Shown piece by piece: positions 1-7,110 of a stretch of 64,000 nt of DNA. Location: contig JAUJPG010000003.1 of the NCBI GenBank assembly GCA_030447245.1, forward strand, positions 46,654 to 110,653, written 5' to 3'. The position numbers and the translations under genes are program-made. The notes under the pieces were generated by a model, which worked only from the letters and a program-made list of their open reading frames with translations, did not search any database and was not told the DNA's origin. The DNA comes from Chloroflexota bacterium (GTDB lineage Bacteria > Chloroflexota > UBA6077 > JACCZL01). Position 1 is the first letter of the stretch; each line of letters starts with the position of its first letter.

Positions 1-179
1 AACGGGGCGACGTCGAGGCTGCCGCCGTGCTCGGGAAGGTCTGGCGTCAGGCAGTGGTACTCGGGCAGGCGCGCGGCGACCGGTCCCCAGGTCCAACCGC
101 CGACACCGCCGCCGTGGAGGAAGACGATCGTCGGCGCTTCGGCCGGTCCGGCGGCGCGGACGTGGAGGGGCATGGGCAT
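1..179 (-). CDS. alpha/beta hydrolase, N-terminal part (runs off the window)
   Basis: The reverse strand opens with ATG at 179 and stays open to the window edge, giving 59 residues. They read as the first strands of an alpha/beta hydrolase: a beta strand leading into FLHGGGVGGWTW, the usual oxyanion-hole HGGG turn near residues 22-25, then LTPDLPEHGGS, the typical D-x-P-x-H-G-x-S segment. The catalytic nucleophile elbow lies outside the window, so substrate and class (esterase, lactonase, haloalkane-type) cannot be set. An alternative ATG lies two codons downstream at 173. It is divergent from the operon starting at 333. Confidence 0.75.
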   Translation of the reverse strand, partial: MPMPLHVRAAGPAEAPTIVFLHGGGVGGWTWGPVAARLPEYHCLTPDLPEHGGSLDVAP

Positions 180-263
180 AGTGTGCCAGGCTGACCAGTA
201 GGGAGGGCCGAGGCTGGTGGGAGCCGAGGGCCGGGCCAGGGGTAGGGATCGGCACGTCCCCAC

Positions 264-292
264 TTGACGGACCGTCGGAGGGGCCGTATGCT
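264..292 (+). promoter_or_regulatory. sigma-70-type promoter of the sigma/holin-like operon
   Basis: TTGACG (264-269) and TATGCT (287-292) are separated by exactly 17 bases. Transcription would start near 299, giving a leader of about 34 bases before the GTG at 333. The LexA-like palindrome at 303-316 lies just after the predicted start point. Confidence 0.7.
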
Positions 293-302
293 GACAGAGA
301 AT

Positions 303-316
303 AGAACATATGTTCT
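303..316 (+). promoter_or_regulatory. LexA-type SOS box (perfect palindrome)
   Basis: AGAACATATGTTCT is a perfect 14-base palindrome containing GAAC-N4-GTTC, the core of the Gram-positive-type LexA operator. It sits at about +5 to +18 of the predicted promoter, where a bound repressor would block initiation or clearance. That the resident LexA uses this motif is inference. No lexA gene is in the window. Confidence 0.65.
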
Positions 317-332
317 GACTCGGAGGTGAGCC

Positions 333-722
333 GTGCCCCGATGTGATTCCCAGGATACCCCGACCGATCAGCTTCGGCGTCACCGCGCCCGCCCGGATCC
401 AGCCACGGCCGCGGTTCCCTCCCCGGTCGGGTCCGGCAAGGCCTCGCGCCGGCGCGCGCTCCGCCTGCGCCCCACGACGGTTGCCGGCCTGAGCCTGGTC
501 GAAGAAGTCGCCCTGCTCCGCGCGGCAATCCGCCGCCTTGCTCGGGGTGACGAGGCCGCCGTGGACGTCAAGACGCTGGCCGAACTACGCCACCAGATCG
601 ACACGCTCTGCACCGCGCTCAAGACCCAGCACGCCCTGGACGGCCGCGACGCGGACGCCGCCTCAACCGCGCTGGCCCGCGTCCTGGAAGAGCTTGGCGA
701 CGAGTTGGGAGGGCCGCGGTGA
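333..722 (+). CDS. hypothetical protein, first gene of LexA-box operon
   Basis: A 129-residue protein of unknown function. The GTG start is set by a strong GGAGG at 322-326, six bases upstream. The first ~50 residues are Arg/Pro-rich and look disordered. Residues ~53-129 are predicted to be two or three amphipathic helices rich in Leu, Ala, Glu and Arg (VEEVALLRAAIRRLARGDE, then LAELRHQIDTLCTALKTQ), possibly coiled. There is no signal peptide or membrane segment. Its TGA overlaps the GTG of the next gene (GTGA), so translation is probably coupled. I do not recognise a family. Its place between an SOS-like box and a membrane protein plus sigma factor suggests a phage-derived or stress-response role (inference). 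Confidence 0.7.
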   Translation: MPRCDSQDTPTDQLRRHRARPDPATAAVPSPVGSGKASRRRALRLRPTTVAGLSLVEEVALLRAAIRRLARGDEAAVDVKTLAELRHQIDTLCTALKTQHALDGRDADAASTALARVLEELGDELGGPR

Positions 723-1069
723 GCCCACGCGACGCCCGCGGGGTGGGGACCGGGACCGGTGCGCTGGTGCTGGATCACGCGCTCGCGCGGTGGCGGCGGA
801 CGCGGTCCGCACGTGGAGCCGATGGCGCGGGCGGGCCGGATCACGTCACCGAGCGGGCGACCGGCGACGGGTTGGAGGCGCTGGCCCGGCGGTTGGACGA
901 TGGAGGCTGCGCCTTCGGGCGCGTCAGCGCCGCGCGTGTCGAGTACCTGACCCGCGCCTACGAGCGCCTGGAGACCAAGCTGAACGCGATCCTGATGGCT
1001 GTGACCGGCACGTTCCTGAGCACCCTGGCCGGCCTGCTCCTCTACTACGTGCGGGGGGCGAGCCATTGA
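719..1069 (+). CDS. small holin-like membrane protein, second gene of operon
   Basis: A 116-residue protein. Residues 1-50 are polar and disordered. Residues ~51-88 form charged helices (LEALARRLDD, YLTRAYERLETKLN). Residues 89-111 form one clear transmembrane helix (ILMAVTGTFLSTLAGLLLYY), followed by VRGASH. A charged amphipathic helix followed by one C-terminal TM helix resembles the haemolysin-XhlA/YvrJ-like small phage membrane proteins, but I cannot assign a family. Start and stop overlap both neighbours: GTGA with the upstream gene and TTGA with the sigma gene. All three are therefore likely co-translated. Confidence 0.7.
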   Translation: MSPRDARGVGTGTGALVLDHALARWRRTRSARGADGAGGPDHVTERATGDGLEALARRLDDGGCAFGRVSAARVEYLTRAYERLETKLNAILMAVTGTFLSTLAGLLLYYVRGASH

Positions 1070-2100
1070 GCACGACGGAGCACGACGACAGCGCACCGTC
1101 ATCTCCGGTGGGAGCGGCCGCCTCACCGGAGATGACCCCTCCTACGACGATCGAGGACGCGGGCGGGCGCGGCGGCCCGGCCGAGGGCCGGGCCGAGGGG
1201 GACCGGAGCGAGGAGGACCGGGCCGAGGCGGAGCGCATCAACGCGCTGATCCTGGCCTACCGCGCTGGGCGCTCCGAGCTTCTGCGGCCGATCTTCGACG
1301 CCCTGCGGCCGATCCTGTTCACCACGTTCAAGCGCTACGGCCCTGGCGGTCGTCCGCTGCCCGCCCTGCTGGAGCGGAGTGACTTGATCCAGCAGGGCTG
1401 GATCATCCTGGACGACCTGGCCCGACGCTGGGGACCGGCCGGCGGCGACTTCGGCGCGTACGTTCGGACCGCTTTCCCGTGGGAGCTCTGGCGTTACGTC
1501 CGAGCGCACTCACCTCAGCGCCGCGCGCGGGCCGTCCGCGTCGACACCGCCGACCACGACGACCTGCTCGAGCGTGTTGCCGACCGGACCGGCGACGACG
1601 GGAGGGCGTGGGACGGCCAGTTGATCACGGATGAGATGCTGGACCGACTGGACCCACTGCAGCGGCGGGCGCTGCGGCTGCACCTGTTCGAGGATCAGAC
1701 ATTCGCCCAGGTCGCCAAGGCCCTCCAGCTCACCTGCACCGGGGCCTACCGCGAGTACCGCCGCGCCCTGGACCGCCTGCGCTTGGAGGCCGGCATCGAC
1801 GTCGAACCAGACGACGCGTCGGGCAGCCCCACGACGATCGAGCGGCTAGTCGTCGCACTGCACGAGGGGGTCGGTCCGGACGACCGGCTGCCGGGGCGGA
1901 CGTGGCTCTGCGCTCGAACCGGGATCTCCGAGGTCCGCTTCGCCCGCCTGATGGGCGTGCTGGTCGAGCGCGGGTGCGTCACGGGACGCTCGGCCCGTCG
2001 CAGCGGCCGCCTGGTCCACGCCACACCGAGCGAGACGCTCGCCCACGCGACGCGGAACGAGGGACTTAGAGCAGATCGAGCACCTGGCTCAGGCTTGTAA
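1066..2100 (+). CDS. sigma-70-like factor with C-terminal winged-helix extension
   Basis: Starting at TTG 1066, which overlaps the previous stop, this gives 344 residues. After a disordered acidic N-terminus, residues ~60-148 look like sigma region 2 (INALILAYRAGRSELLRPIF ... ELWRYVRAHS). Residues ~188-241 look like sigma region 4 (LDPLQRRALRLHLFEDQTFA, then a recognition-helix-like GAYREYRRALDRL). Residues ~257-317 form an extra domain resembling a winged helix (TWLCARTGISEVRFARLMGVLVERG as HTH). It is not a housekeeping sigma. It resembles phage or ECF/UviA-BotR-like alternative sigmas. A later ATG at 1132 is possible. The 3' end overlaps the convergent HAD gene by 35 bases. Confidence 0.75.
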   Translation: MSTTEHDDSAPSSPVGAAASPEMTPPTTIEDAGGRGGPAEGRAEGDRSEEDRAEAERINALILAYRAGRSELLRPIFDALRPILFTTFKRYGPGGRPLPALLERSDLIQQGWIILDDLARRWGPAGGDFGAYVRTAFPWELWRYVRAHSPQRRARAVRVDTADHDDLLERVADRTGDDGRAWDGQLITDEMLDRLDPLQRRALRLHLFEDQTFAQVAKALQLTCTGAYREYRRALDRLRLEAGIDVEPDDASGSPTTIERLVVALHEGVGPDDRLPGRTWLCARTGISEVRFARLMGVLVERGCVTGRSARRSGRLVHATPSETLAHATRNEGLRADRAPGSGL

Positions 2101-2743
2101 CGCGGTGGTCGAAGCTGGTGCTGGTACCGTAGTCGCCGCTCTGGTGGGCCTGCTCGATCTTGACGGCGACCATCCCGAGCGCCTTGGCCGCGTCAAGCTC
2201 GGTGAACGCGCCGTCCGCGACGAACATGCACGCGGATGGCTCGACGTCGAGCGCTTGCGTGGCGTGTAGGAACATGGCCGGGTCAGGCTTGGCCACACCG
2301 ACCTCACACGACAGCGTTAGCGCGTCCATCAGCTCGGCCAGCCCGAGGTGGTGGACGACCTGGCCGGCCTGGCACGAGCAGTTGCTGACCAGCCCGAGCT
2401 TGTACCCGCGCCGCTTCAGCCCGCGAAGCAGCGGCAGCGTCTCCGGGTACAGCACGACGCCACGCTTCCAGGTCCTATGCTCGTGCGCGGCGAGCTCGGC
2501 GACCAGCTCGGCCGGTGGGTCGTTCCCCAGCCCGCGCAGCATCAGCCGGATCTGATCCTCCATGCCGCCAAGCGTCCCGAGCATCCGCTCCATCGCGTTC
2601 GCTCGCCAGACCGGGCCCCAGACCTCCGGATCGACGCCGGCCCGCCGCGCCAGCTCGCGCCGGCCCTCCTGGATCACGCCCGGAGTGATGTAGGCGAGCG
2701 TGTCGTACAGGTCGAAGAGGACCGCCTTCACCATCACATCCAT
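2066..2743 (-). CDS. HAD superfamily hydrolase
   Basis: A 225-residue HAD phosphatase. Motif I is VLFDLYDTLA near residues 8-17, with nucleophile Asp11 and acid/base Asp14. Motif II is GLVSNCS, motif III is the Lys of GVAKPDPAMF, and motif IV is MFVADGAFTELDAAKALGM. An all-helical cap lies between motifs I and II (subfamily I, like phosphoglycolate phosphatases and haloacid dehalogenases). I chose ATG 2743, after GAGAAG. ATG 2734 is also possible, and longer starts would run into the upstream gene, which stops at 2769. It is probably co-transcribed with the AIR-synthase-like gene. Substrate unknown. Confidence 0.85.
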   Translation of the reverse strand: MDVMVKAVLFDLYDTLAYITPGVIQEGRRELARRAGVDPEVWGPVWRANAMERMLGTLGGMEDQIRLMLRGLGNDPPAELVAELAAHEHRTWKRGVVLYPETLPLLRGLKRRGYKLGLVSNCSCQAGQVVHHLGLAELMDALTLSCEVGVAKPDPAMFLHATQALDVEPSACMFVADGAFTELDAAKALGMVAVKIEQAHQSGDYGTSTSFDHRVTSLSQVLDLL

Positions 2744-2768
2744 CGGCTTCTCAGTTTCGAGACACGGC

Positions 2769-3770
2769 TCACGATGAACCACGGCCGTGCTCTTCCAGGA
2801 TACGCCACAGCTCGTCCCGAGCGACTGGCCCGACCTCCAGGCGCTTGTCGCCGATCACGAGCACCCGCTCCCGCTCGGTTACGCGGCCGATCTGTGTGGC
2901 CGGAATGCCGCGTTCGGCCAGCCCAGCGACCATCCGGGTCGGGTCGGAGCAGGCGACGAGCAGCGCGCCGCTGGAGATGAGCCGCAGCGGATCGGCACCG
3001 AGGACCGCGCAGAGCTGGCGGGTCTCGTCCAGGATCGGGACCAGCTCGGACTGGACGACGTAGCCGGTGCCGGAGGCTTCCGCCAGCTCCCAGAGCGCGC
3101 CGAGGAGGCCGCCCTCCGTCGGGTCGTGCAGGGCGGTTGCCCCGAGCTCGGCGGCCAGGATGCCCTCGGGAACGACGCTGAGCCGATCGGATAGGGCCTG
3201 AGCGGCGGTCACGGTCACTTCATCGAGCCGGCCGCGGAGCGCGTGCTCCAGGTCGGTCGCCAGGATCGCCGTCCCCTCGAGCCCGGCCGCCTTGGTCAGC
3301 AGCAGCCAATCGCCAGGCCGCGCGCCGGCCGACGTGACGAGCTTATCGCGCCGCGCCCGCCCGACGGCCGTCATCGACAGGATCGGGGTGACGAGGCCGG
3401 GCGCGACCTCGGTGTGTCCGCCGAGCACCTCGATGCTTAGCTCAACCGCCGCTCGGTGGATGTCGTCCATGATTCGCGCGACGTCTGCCTCGACCGCGCG
3501 CTCGGGCAGCAGCAACGTCGCCAGCACGCCGACCGGCCGGGCGCCCATCGCGGCAACGTCGTTGCAGGCGACGTGGACACCGTACCAGCCGGCTCGTGCG
3601 CCCGCGCCAGTAATCGGGTCGCTCGACAGGACGCAGACCTCTTCGCCGAACGCGACGGCAGCCCCGTCCTCGCCGAGCCGGGCGTGGACGGCCACGTCGT
3701 CGCGCCGGACGCCGAGGCGGCCAAGGACCAGACGCTGGAGCGCGGCGGGGTCGAGCTTGCCGGTCTTCAT
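2769..3770 (-). CDS. AIR synthase-related protein (HypE/SelD/ThiL-like fold)
   Basis: A 333-residue protein of the PurM/HypE superfamily of ATP-dependent enzymes. The N-terminal half carries GEDGAAVAFGEEVCVLSSDP, followed by VHVACNDVAAMGARPVGVLA, the dimer and ATP/Mg region. It continues with LGGHTEVAPG and a C-terminal domain with LHDPTEGGLLGALWELAEAS, the signature seen in HypE-type members. No hydrogenase or selenium genes are nearby, so it is more likely one of the orphan AIR-synthase-like proteins common in archaea and Chloroflexota. ATG 3770 follows GGGTGAC. Upstream in-frame sequence is Arg/Pro-rich and unlike protein. Confidence 0.8.
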   Translation of the reverse strand: MKTGKLDPAALQRLVLGRLGVRRDDVAVHARLGEDGAAVAFGEEVCVLSSDPITGAGARAGWYGVHVACNDVAAMGARPVGVLATLLLPERAVEADVARIMDDIHRAAVELSIEVLGGHTEVAPGLVTPILSMTAVGRARRDKLVTSAGARPGDWLLLTKAAGLEGTAILATDLEHALRGRLDEVTVTAAQALSDRLSVVPEGILAAELGATALHDPTEGGLLGALWELAEASGTGYVVQSELVPILDETRQLCAVLGADPLRLISSGALLVACSDPTRMVAGLAERGIPATQIGRVTERERVLVIGDKRLEVGPVARDELWRILEEHGRGSS

Positions 3771-4094
3771 GTCACCCGGACCGTTCGTCGTTGCTCCGGG
3801 TCGAACCCCGGCGTTGCAACCTGCGGGACCTGCTTGACGGGCACGACGATGCGGAGGGCGGTCGTCACGGGCCGGCATTATCGAGGACCGGCGAGTGGCG
3901 GGCAACACCGCCGGGACACTGGCGGGGACAGTTGGCCGTGCTCGGCGCGCGGCCCCCGGTGTCGTTCAGCGCGTCGGTTGCATGGTCGTGCGTTGGATCG
4001 GCTCCGGTACCATGTGCGTGGACGCGCCTGCGAGAGCGGCGGCGCTTGAGCGCGCCACTGCTCTGGAACCCGACGTGGCGCGGGAGACGCCGAC
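3771..4094 (+). other. intergenic region, no gene seen
   Basis: About 320 bases between the divergent AIR-synthase-like and SGNH genes. All frames give low-complexity Arg/Ala/Gly text with no recognisable domain. It presumably holds both promoters. GGGAG at 4082-4086 is the probable ribosome site for the GTG at 4095. Confidence 0.5.
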
Positions 4095-5192
4095 GTGACT
4101 CGGCCCCCAGGCCTTCTCGCCCACCCGGCTGCCCCAGCATCGACCGCAGAAGCGCCGGTCGTCGTCCCGCGCCGGCGGGATGAGCCGGCCGGCGCGGTGC
4201 TCCGTCGCTCGTTGTGGGCGAGCACGACGTTCGCTGTCCGCGCGCTTCTGATGGCCGCGATGACCCTCCTACTCGTGGACTGGGTTCTCTTCGACACGCC
4301 GGTCGTCGCGCCTCGCCTGCCGGTCAGCGATATCCGCCTACCTTCGAACAAGCTGCTGCTCGCTAGCCGGTACCTCGACGCGCGCGTGCTGTACCTTGGG
4401 GACTCGCGCATCCTCCACGGGGTCGATCCCGCTGTCGTCTCACAAACCTGTGGCTGCGGCCCCGGCTACAATGGCGCCTTCGCGGCTGCCGACCCCAGGC
4501 TGACCAGGATCATGGCCGACCAGCTCCTCCGGACGCTGTCGCCCCAGGTGGTCGTGATCGGCGTGTCCCAGTGGGAGTTGAGTGACGAGGCCGACGTTCG
4601 GCTCGACCGCCCGGCGATGGCGCTCGTACCACCGTGGCGGTTGGCCGAGTTCGACGTGAACCTCAGCCGCACCGAGCTGGCCGAGGCAACCATCGACTTC
4701 ACCTGGCGGCTCTATCGGTACCGCGGCGAGCTGAGGGCCGCGTTCGCCCCGTCGGCGGCGACCGCTCCTCCCGTCGATCCGCGCCGCGGGTTCGGCCTGT
4801 ACGACGGGCCGCGCAGGGTGCGCGAGCAAGACCTTGACGCGCGGCAGCGGCAGTGGTTCAGGGATTTCTCGGTCCGCGGTCGCCGCGCCGAGGCGCTGGC
4901 AGGGCTGCTCGACGACCTGCGCGAGAGGGGTATCCGGGTCATGCTCGTGGCGCCTCCGTTGCACGACAACTTCCGGGCTCGCGTGCGCCGCGAGGTGGAT
5001 ACGTTCCGCGCGGCCGTCGAGCAACTCGCGGCCGAGCGCGGCGCGCTGTTCGACGATCTCACCACGTCGCAGCCGATCGGGCTTACCCGTGACGACTTCC
5101 AGGACGTCGTCCACCTCACGGAGCCAGGCACCATCAAGCTCTCCCGCTATCTGAGCCGGATCATCAGGTCGCACGTCGACCTCGCTCCGTAA
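4095..5192 (+). CDS. SGNH/AlgX-like membrane-anchored acyltransferase partner
   Basis: A 365-residue protein. It has a cytoplasmic N-terminus, one transmembrane anchor near residues 40-68 (VRALLMAAMTLLLVDWVLF) and a periplasmic/extracellular domain. YLGDSRILHG (~residues 99-108) is the SGNH block I with the Ser nucleophile. DFQDVVHLTEPGTIKLSRYL near the C-terminus supplies the D-x-x-H pair. This architecture matches AlgX/AlgJ/DltD-like proteins that work with an MBOAT membrane acyltransferase to O-acetylate a polysaccharide. The next gene is exactly that partner. The stop and its ATG overlap (TAATG). GTG 4095 follows GGGAG. Confidence 0.8.
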   Translation: MTRPPGLLAHPAAPASTAEAPVVVPRRRDEPAGAVLRRSLWASTTFAVRALLMAAMTLLLVDWVLFDTPVVAPRLPVSDIRLPSNKLLLASRYLDARVLYLGDSRILHGVDPAVVSQTCGCGPGYNGAFAAADPRLTRIMADQLLRTLSPQVVVIGVSQWELSDEADVRLDRPAMALVPPWRLAEFDVNLSRTELAEATIDFTWRLYRYRGELRAAFAPSAATAPPVDPRRGFGLYDGPRRVREQDLDARQRQWFRDFSVRGRRAEALAGLLDDLRERGIRVMLVAPPLHDNFRARVRREVDTFRAAVEQLAAERGALFDDLTTSQPIGLTRDDFQDVVHLTEPGTIKLSRYLSRIIRSHVDLAP

Positions 5193-6598
5193 TGCTGTTC
5201 AACAGCCTGCAGTACGCGATCTTCCTGCCGGTGACCTGGCTCCTGTTCTGGCTGACGCCGGCCCGCTGGCGCCCGGAGCTGCTCCTGGTAGCCAGCTACG
5301 TCTTCTACGCGAGCTGGAGCGCGCCCTTCGCCGGGCTGATGTTCGCCCTGGCAGTCGCGAACTACGGGTTCGGGCTGGCCGTCAGCCGGGCAACCCGCCA
5401 CAAGCGGCTGGTGCTGTGGGGATGCATCACCGTGGATCTCGGTGTGCTTGCCTTCTTCAAGTACTGGAACTTCGCCGTGAGCAGCGCAGCGGACGCCGCG
5501 CGCTCGGCGACGGACCTCGCGTGGGCACCACCGCTCCTGGAGGTGGTGCTTCCTCTGGGTATCTCCTTCTTCACGTTCGAATTCATCCACTACCTCGTGG
5601 ACATCTACCGAGGCTCCGTGCCTGTCCACAGCTTCTCGAAGTTTCACGTGTTCGCGGCATTCTTCCCAACGCAGATCGCGGGACCGATCAAGCGGTTCCA
5701 GCAGTTCGTGCCGGCGCTCGGGGCGCTGCATCGATTCGACCCGGATCTCGCTCAGTACGGCGTGCGGCTCATCGCCATCGGCCTGGCGAAGAAGGTCCTC
5801 CTCGCCGACAAGCTCGCACCAGTGGCGGACGCTGGCTTCGCCGCCGGCGCCGCCGGCGCGATCGGGAGCGCAGAGGCCTGGATCGCGACCCTGGCCTTCT
5901 CCCTCCAGATCTACTTCGACTTCTCCGGCTACACCGACATCGCGCGTGGCTCGGCCGCCCTGTTCGGGTTCCACATCCCGATCAACTTCGATGCGCCGTA
6001 CCTGGCGACTGGCGTCTCCCAGTTCTGGCGCCGCTGGCACATCTCGCTGTCGACCTGGCTTCGGGATTACGTCTTCATTCCGCTGGGGGGCTCCCGGCAT
6101 GGACTACCGCTGACCGTGCGGAACCTACTCGTCACCATGACCCTAGGGGGGCTGTGGCATGGCGCGGCGTGGCACTTCGTACTCTGGGGTTTCTACTGGG
6201 GAGCGCTGCTCGCCATCGACCGCCTCGCGCGAGGCTTTCTGCCTTCCCGCCACTCGCCGGCCGCGACGGTGACCGGCTGGATCGTCACCCAGCTTGCCGT
6301 GTTGATCGGGTGGGTGCTGTTCCGGGCCGAAAGCCTGGCCGCCGCCACGCCCATCCTCCGCGCCATGCTGACCTACCAACCGGCATCCGGCGCGCTGGCC
6401 GGCGTCGCCATGGTCTACGTGCCGGCAGTCGCCATCTTGCTCCTCCTCGTGTGGATCAGCACCCGTCGCCGCTGGTTGCCACCTCTGCCGACGCCACTGC
6501 GCCCGGTCTTCGCCGGCGCCGCGCTTGCGTTGGCGTTGGCGTACGCTGTGATCGCGGAGCCGTCGACGGAGCAGCCGTTCCTGTATTTCCAGTTCTGA
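5192..6598 (+). CDS. MBOAT family O-acyltransferase (AlgI-like)
   Basis: A 468-residue polytopic protein of the membrane-bound O-acyltransferase family. It begins MLFNSLQYAIFLPVTWLLFW, the usual AlgI/DltB start. It carries FWRRWHISLSTWLRDYVFIP, the conserved substrate-entry block, and LGGLWHGAAWHFVLWGFYWG with the catalytic His. Around ten membrane segments are visible. It should pass an acyl (probably acetyl) group across the membrane to the SGNH partner encoded immediately upstream, for modification of a secreted or wall glycan. The start overlaps the preceding stop. No polymer synthase is adjacent, so the acceptor is unknown. Confidence 0.9.
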   Translation: MLFNSLQYAIFLPVTWLLFWLTPARWRPELLLVASYVFYASWSAPFAGLMFALAVANYGFGLAVSRATRHKRLVLWGCITVDLGVLAFFKYWNFAVSSAADAARSATDLAWAPPLLEVVLPLGISFFTFEFIHYLVDIYRGSVPVHSFSKFHVFAAFFPTQIAGPIKRFQQFVPALGALHRFDPDLAQYGVRLIAIGLAKKVLLADKLAPVADAGFAAGAAGAIGSAEAWIATLAFSLQIYFDFSGYTDIARGSAALFGFHIPINFDAPYLATGVSQFWRRWHISLSTWLRDYVFIPLGGSRHGLPLTVRNLLVTMTLGGLWHGAAWHFVLWGFYWGALLAIDRLARGFLPSRHSPAATVTGWIVTQLAVLIGWVLFRAESLAAATPILRAMLTYQPASGALAGVAMVYVPAVAILLLLVWISTRRRWLPPLPTPLRPVFAGAALALALAYAVIAEPSTEQPFLYFQF

Positions 6599-6682
6599 GC
6601 CACGAGCTGGGGTTGGTGCCGTGCCGAGCAGCCGCGCTGGAGGCGTAGTATGCCACCGAGGATTGCGCATGATCGCGAACCC

Positions 6683-7078
6683 ATGAGGCGGGACCTGACA
6701 CCGAGGATCGAGGCGATCAGTGCTGTCACGCTGGCGACCCACGACATGGCGCGGGCCGTCCGGTTCTACCGTGCGCTCGGCTTCGCGCTTCACTATGGTG
6801 GCGAGGACGCGTCCTTCACTAGCTTCGACGTGGGGTCGGGCTTCCTCAACCTGATCGTGCAGCCGGAGGATCGCCGATGGTCATGGTGGGGACGGGTGAT
6901 CTTCGTGGTGGCTGACGTCGATGCGCTCTATGCCCGCGCTGTCAGCTTCGGCCTCCGCCCGGCCGCGCCGCCCCGCGACGCCGAATGGGGCGAGCGCTAC
7001 TTCCACCTCACCGATCCGGACGGCCACGAGCTCAGTTTCGCGCGGCCGCTCGGCGAGATCGAGGCAGAGCCACCGTGA
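6683..7078 (+). CDS. VOC family (glyoxalase/bleomycin resistance-like) protein
   Basis: A 131-residue protein with the paired beta-alpha-beta-beta-beta units of the vicinal oxygen chelate fold. Unit one is SAVTLATHDMARAVRFYRAL with GFALHYGG. Unit two is VIFVVADVDALYARAVSFGL, ending in FHLTDPDGHELSFARPLG. Metal ligands would be the His in LATHD and the Glu in GHELSF. A single-domain protein like this normally dimerises. The ATG at 6683 begins the recognisable fold. An in-frame ATG at 6650 would add 11 residues. Substrate unknown. Confidence 0.85.
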   Translation: MRRDLTPRIEAISAVTLATHDMARAVRFYRALGFALHYGGEDASFTSFDVGSGFLNLIVQPEDRRWSWWGRVIFVVADVDALYARAVSFGLRPAAPPRDAEWGERYFHLTDPDGHELSFARPLGEIEAEPP

Positions 7079-7110
7079 GGCGCTTCGGTGGTGATGCCGG
7101 AAGCCACGAG

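Noticed and set aside
380..1126. Long minus-strand frame opposite the sigma/holin-like operon
   Set aside because: Arg/Pro/Ser-rich translation with no domain; it mirrors real plus-strand genes that have promoter, ribosome site and overlaps.
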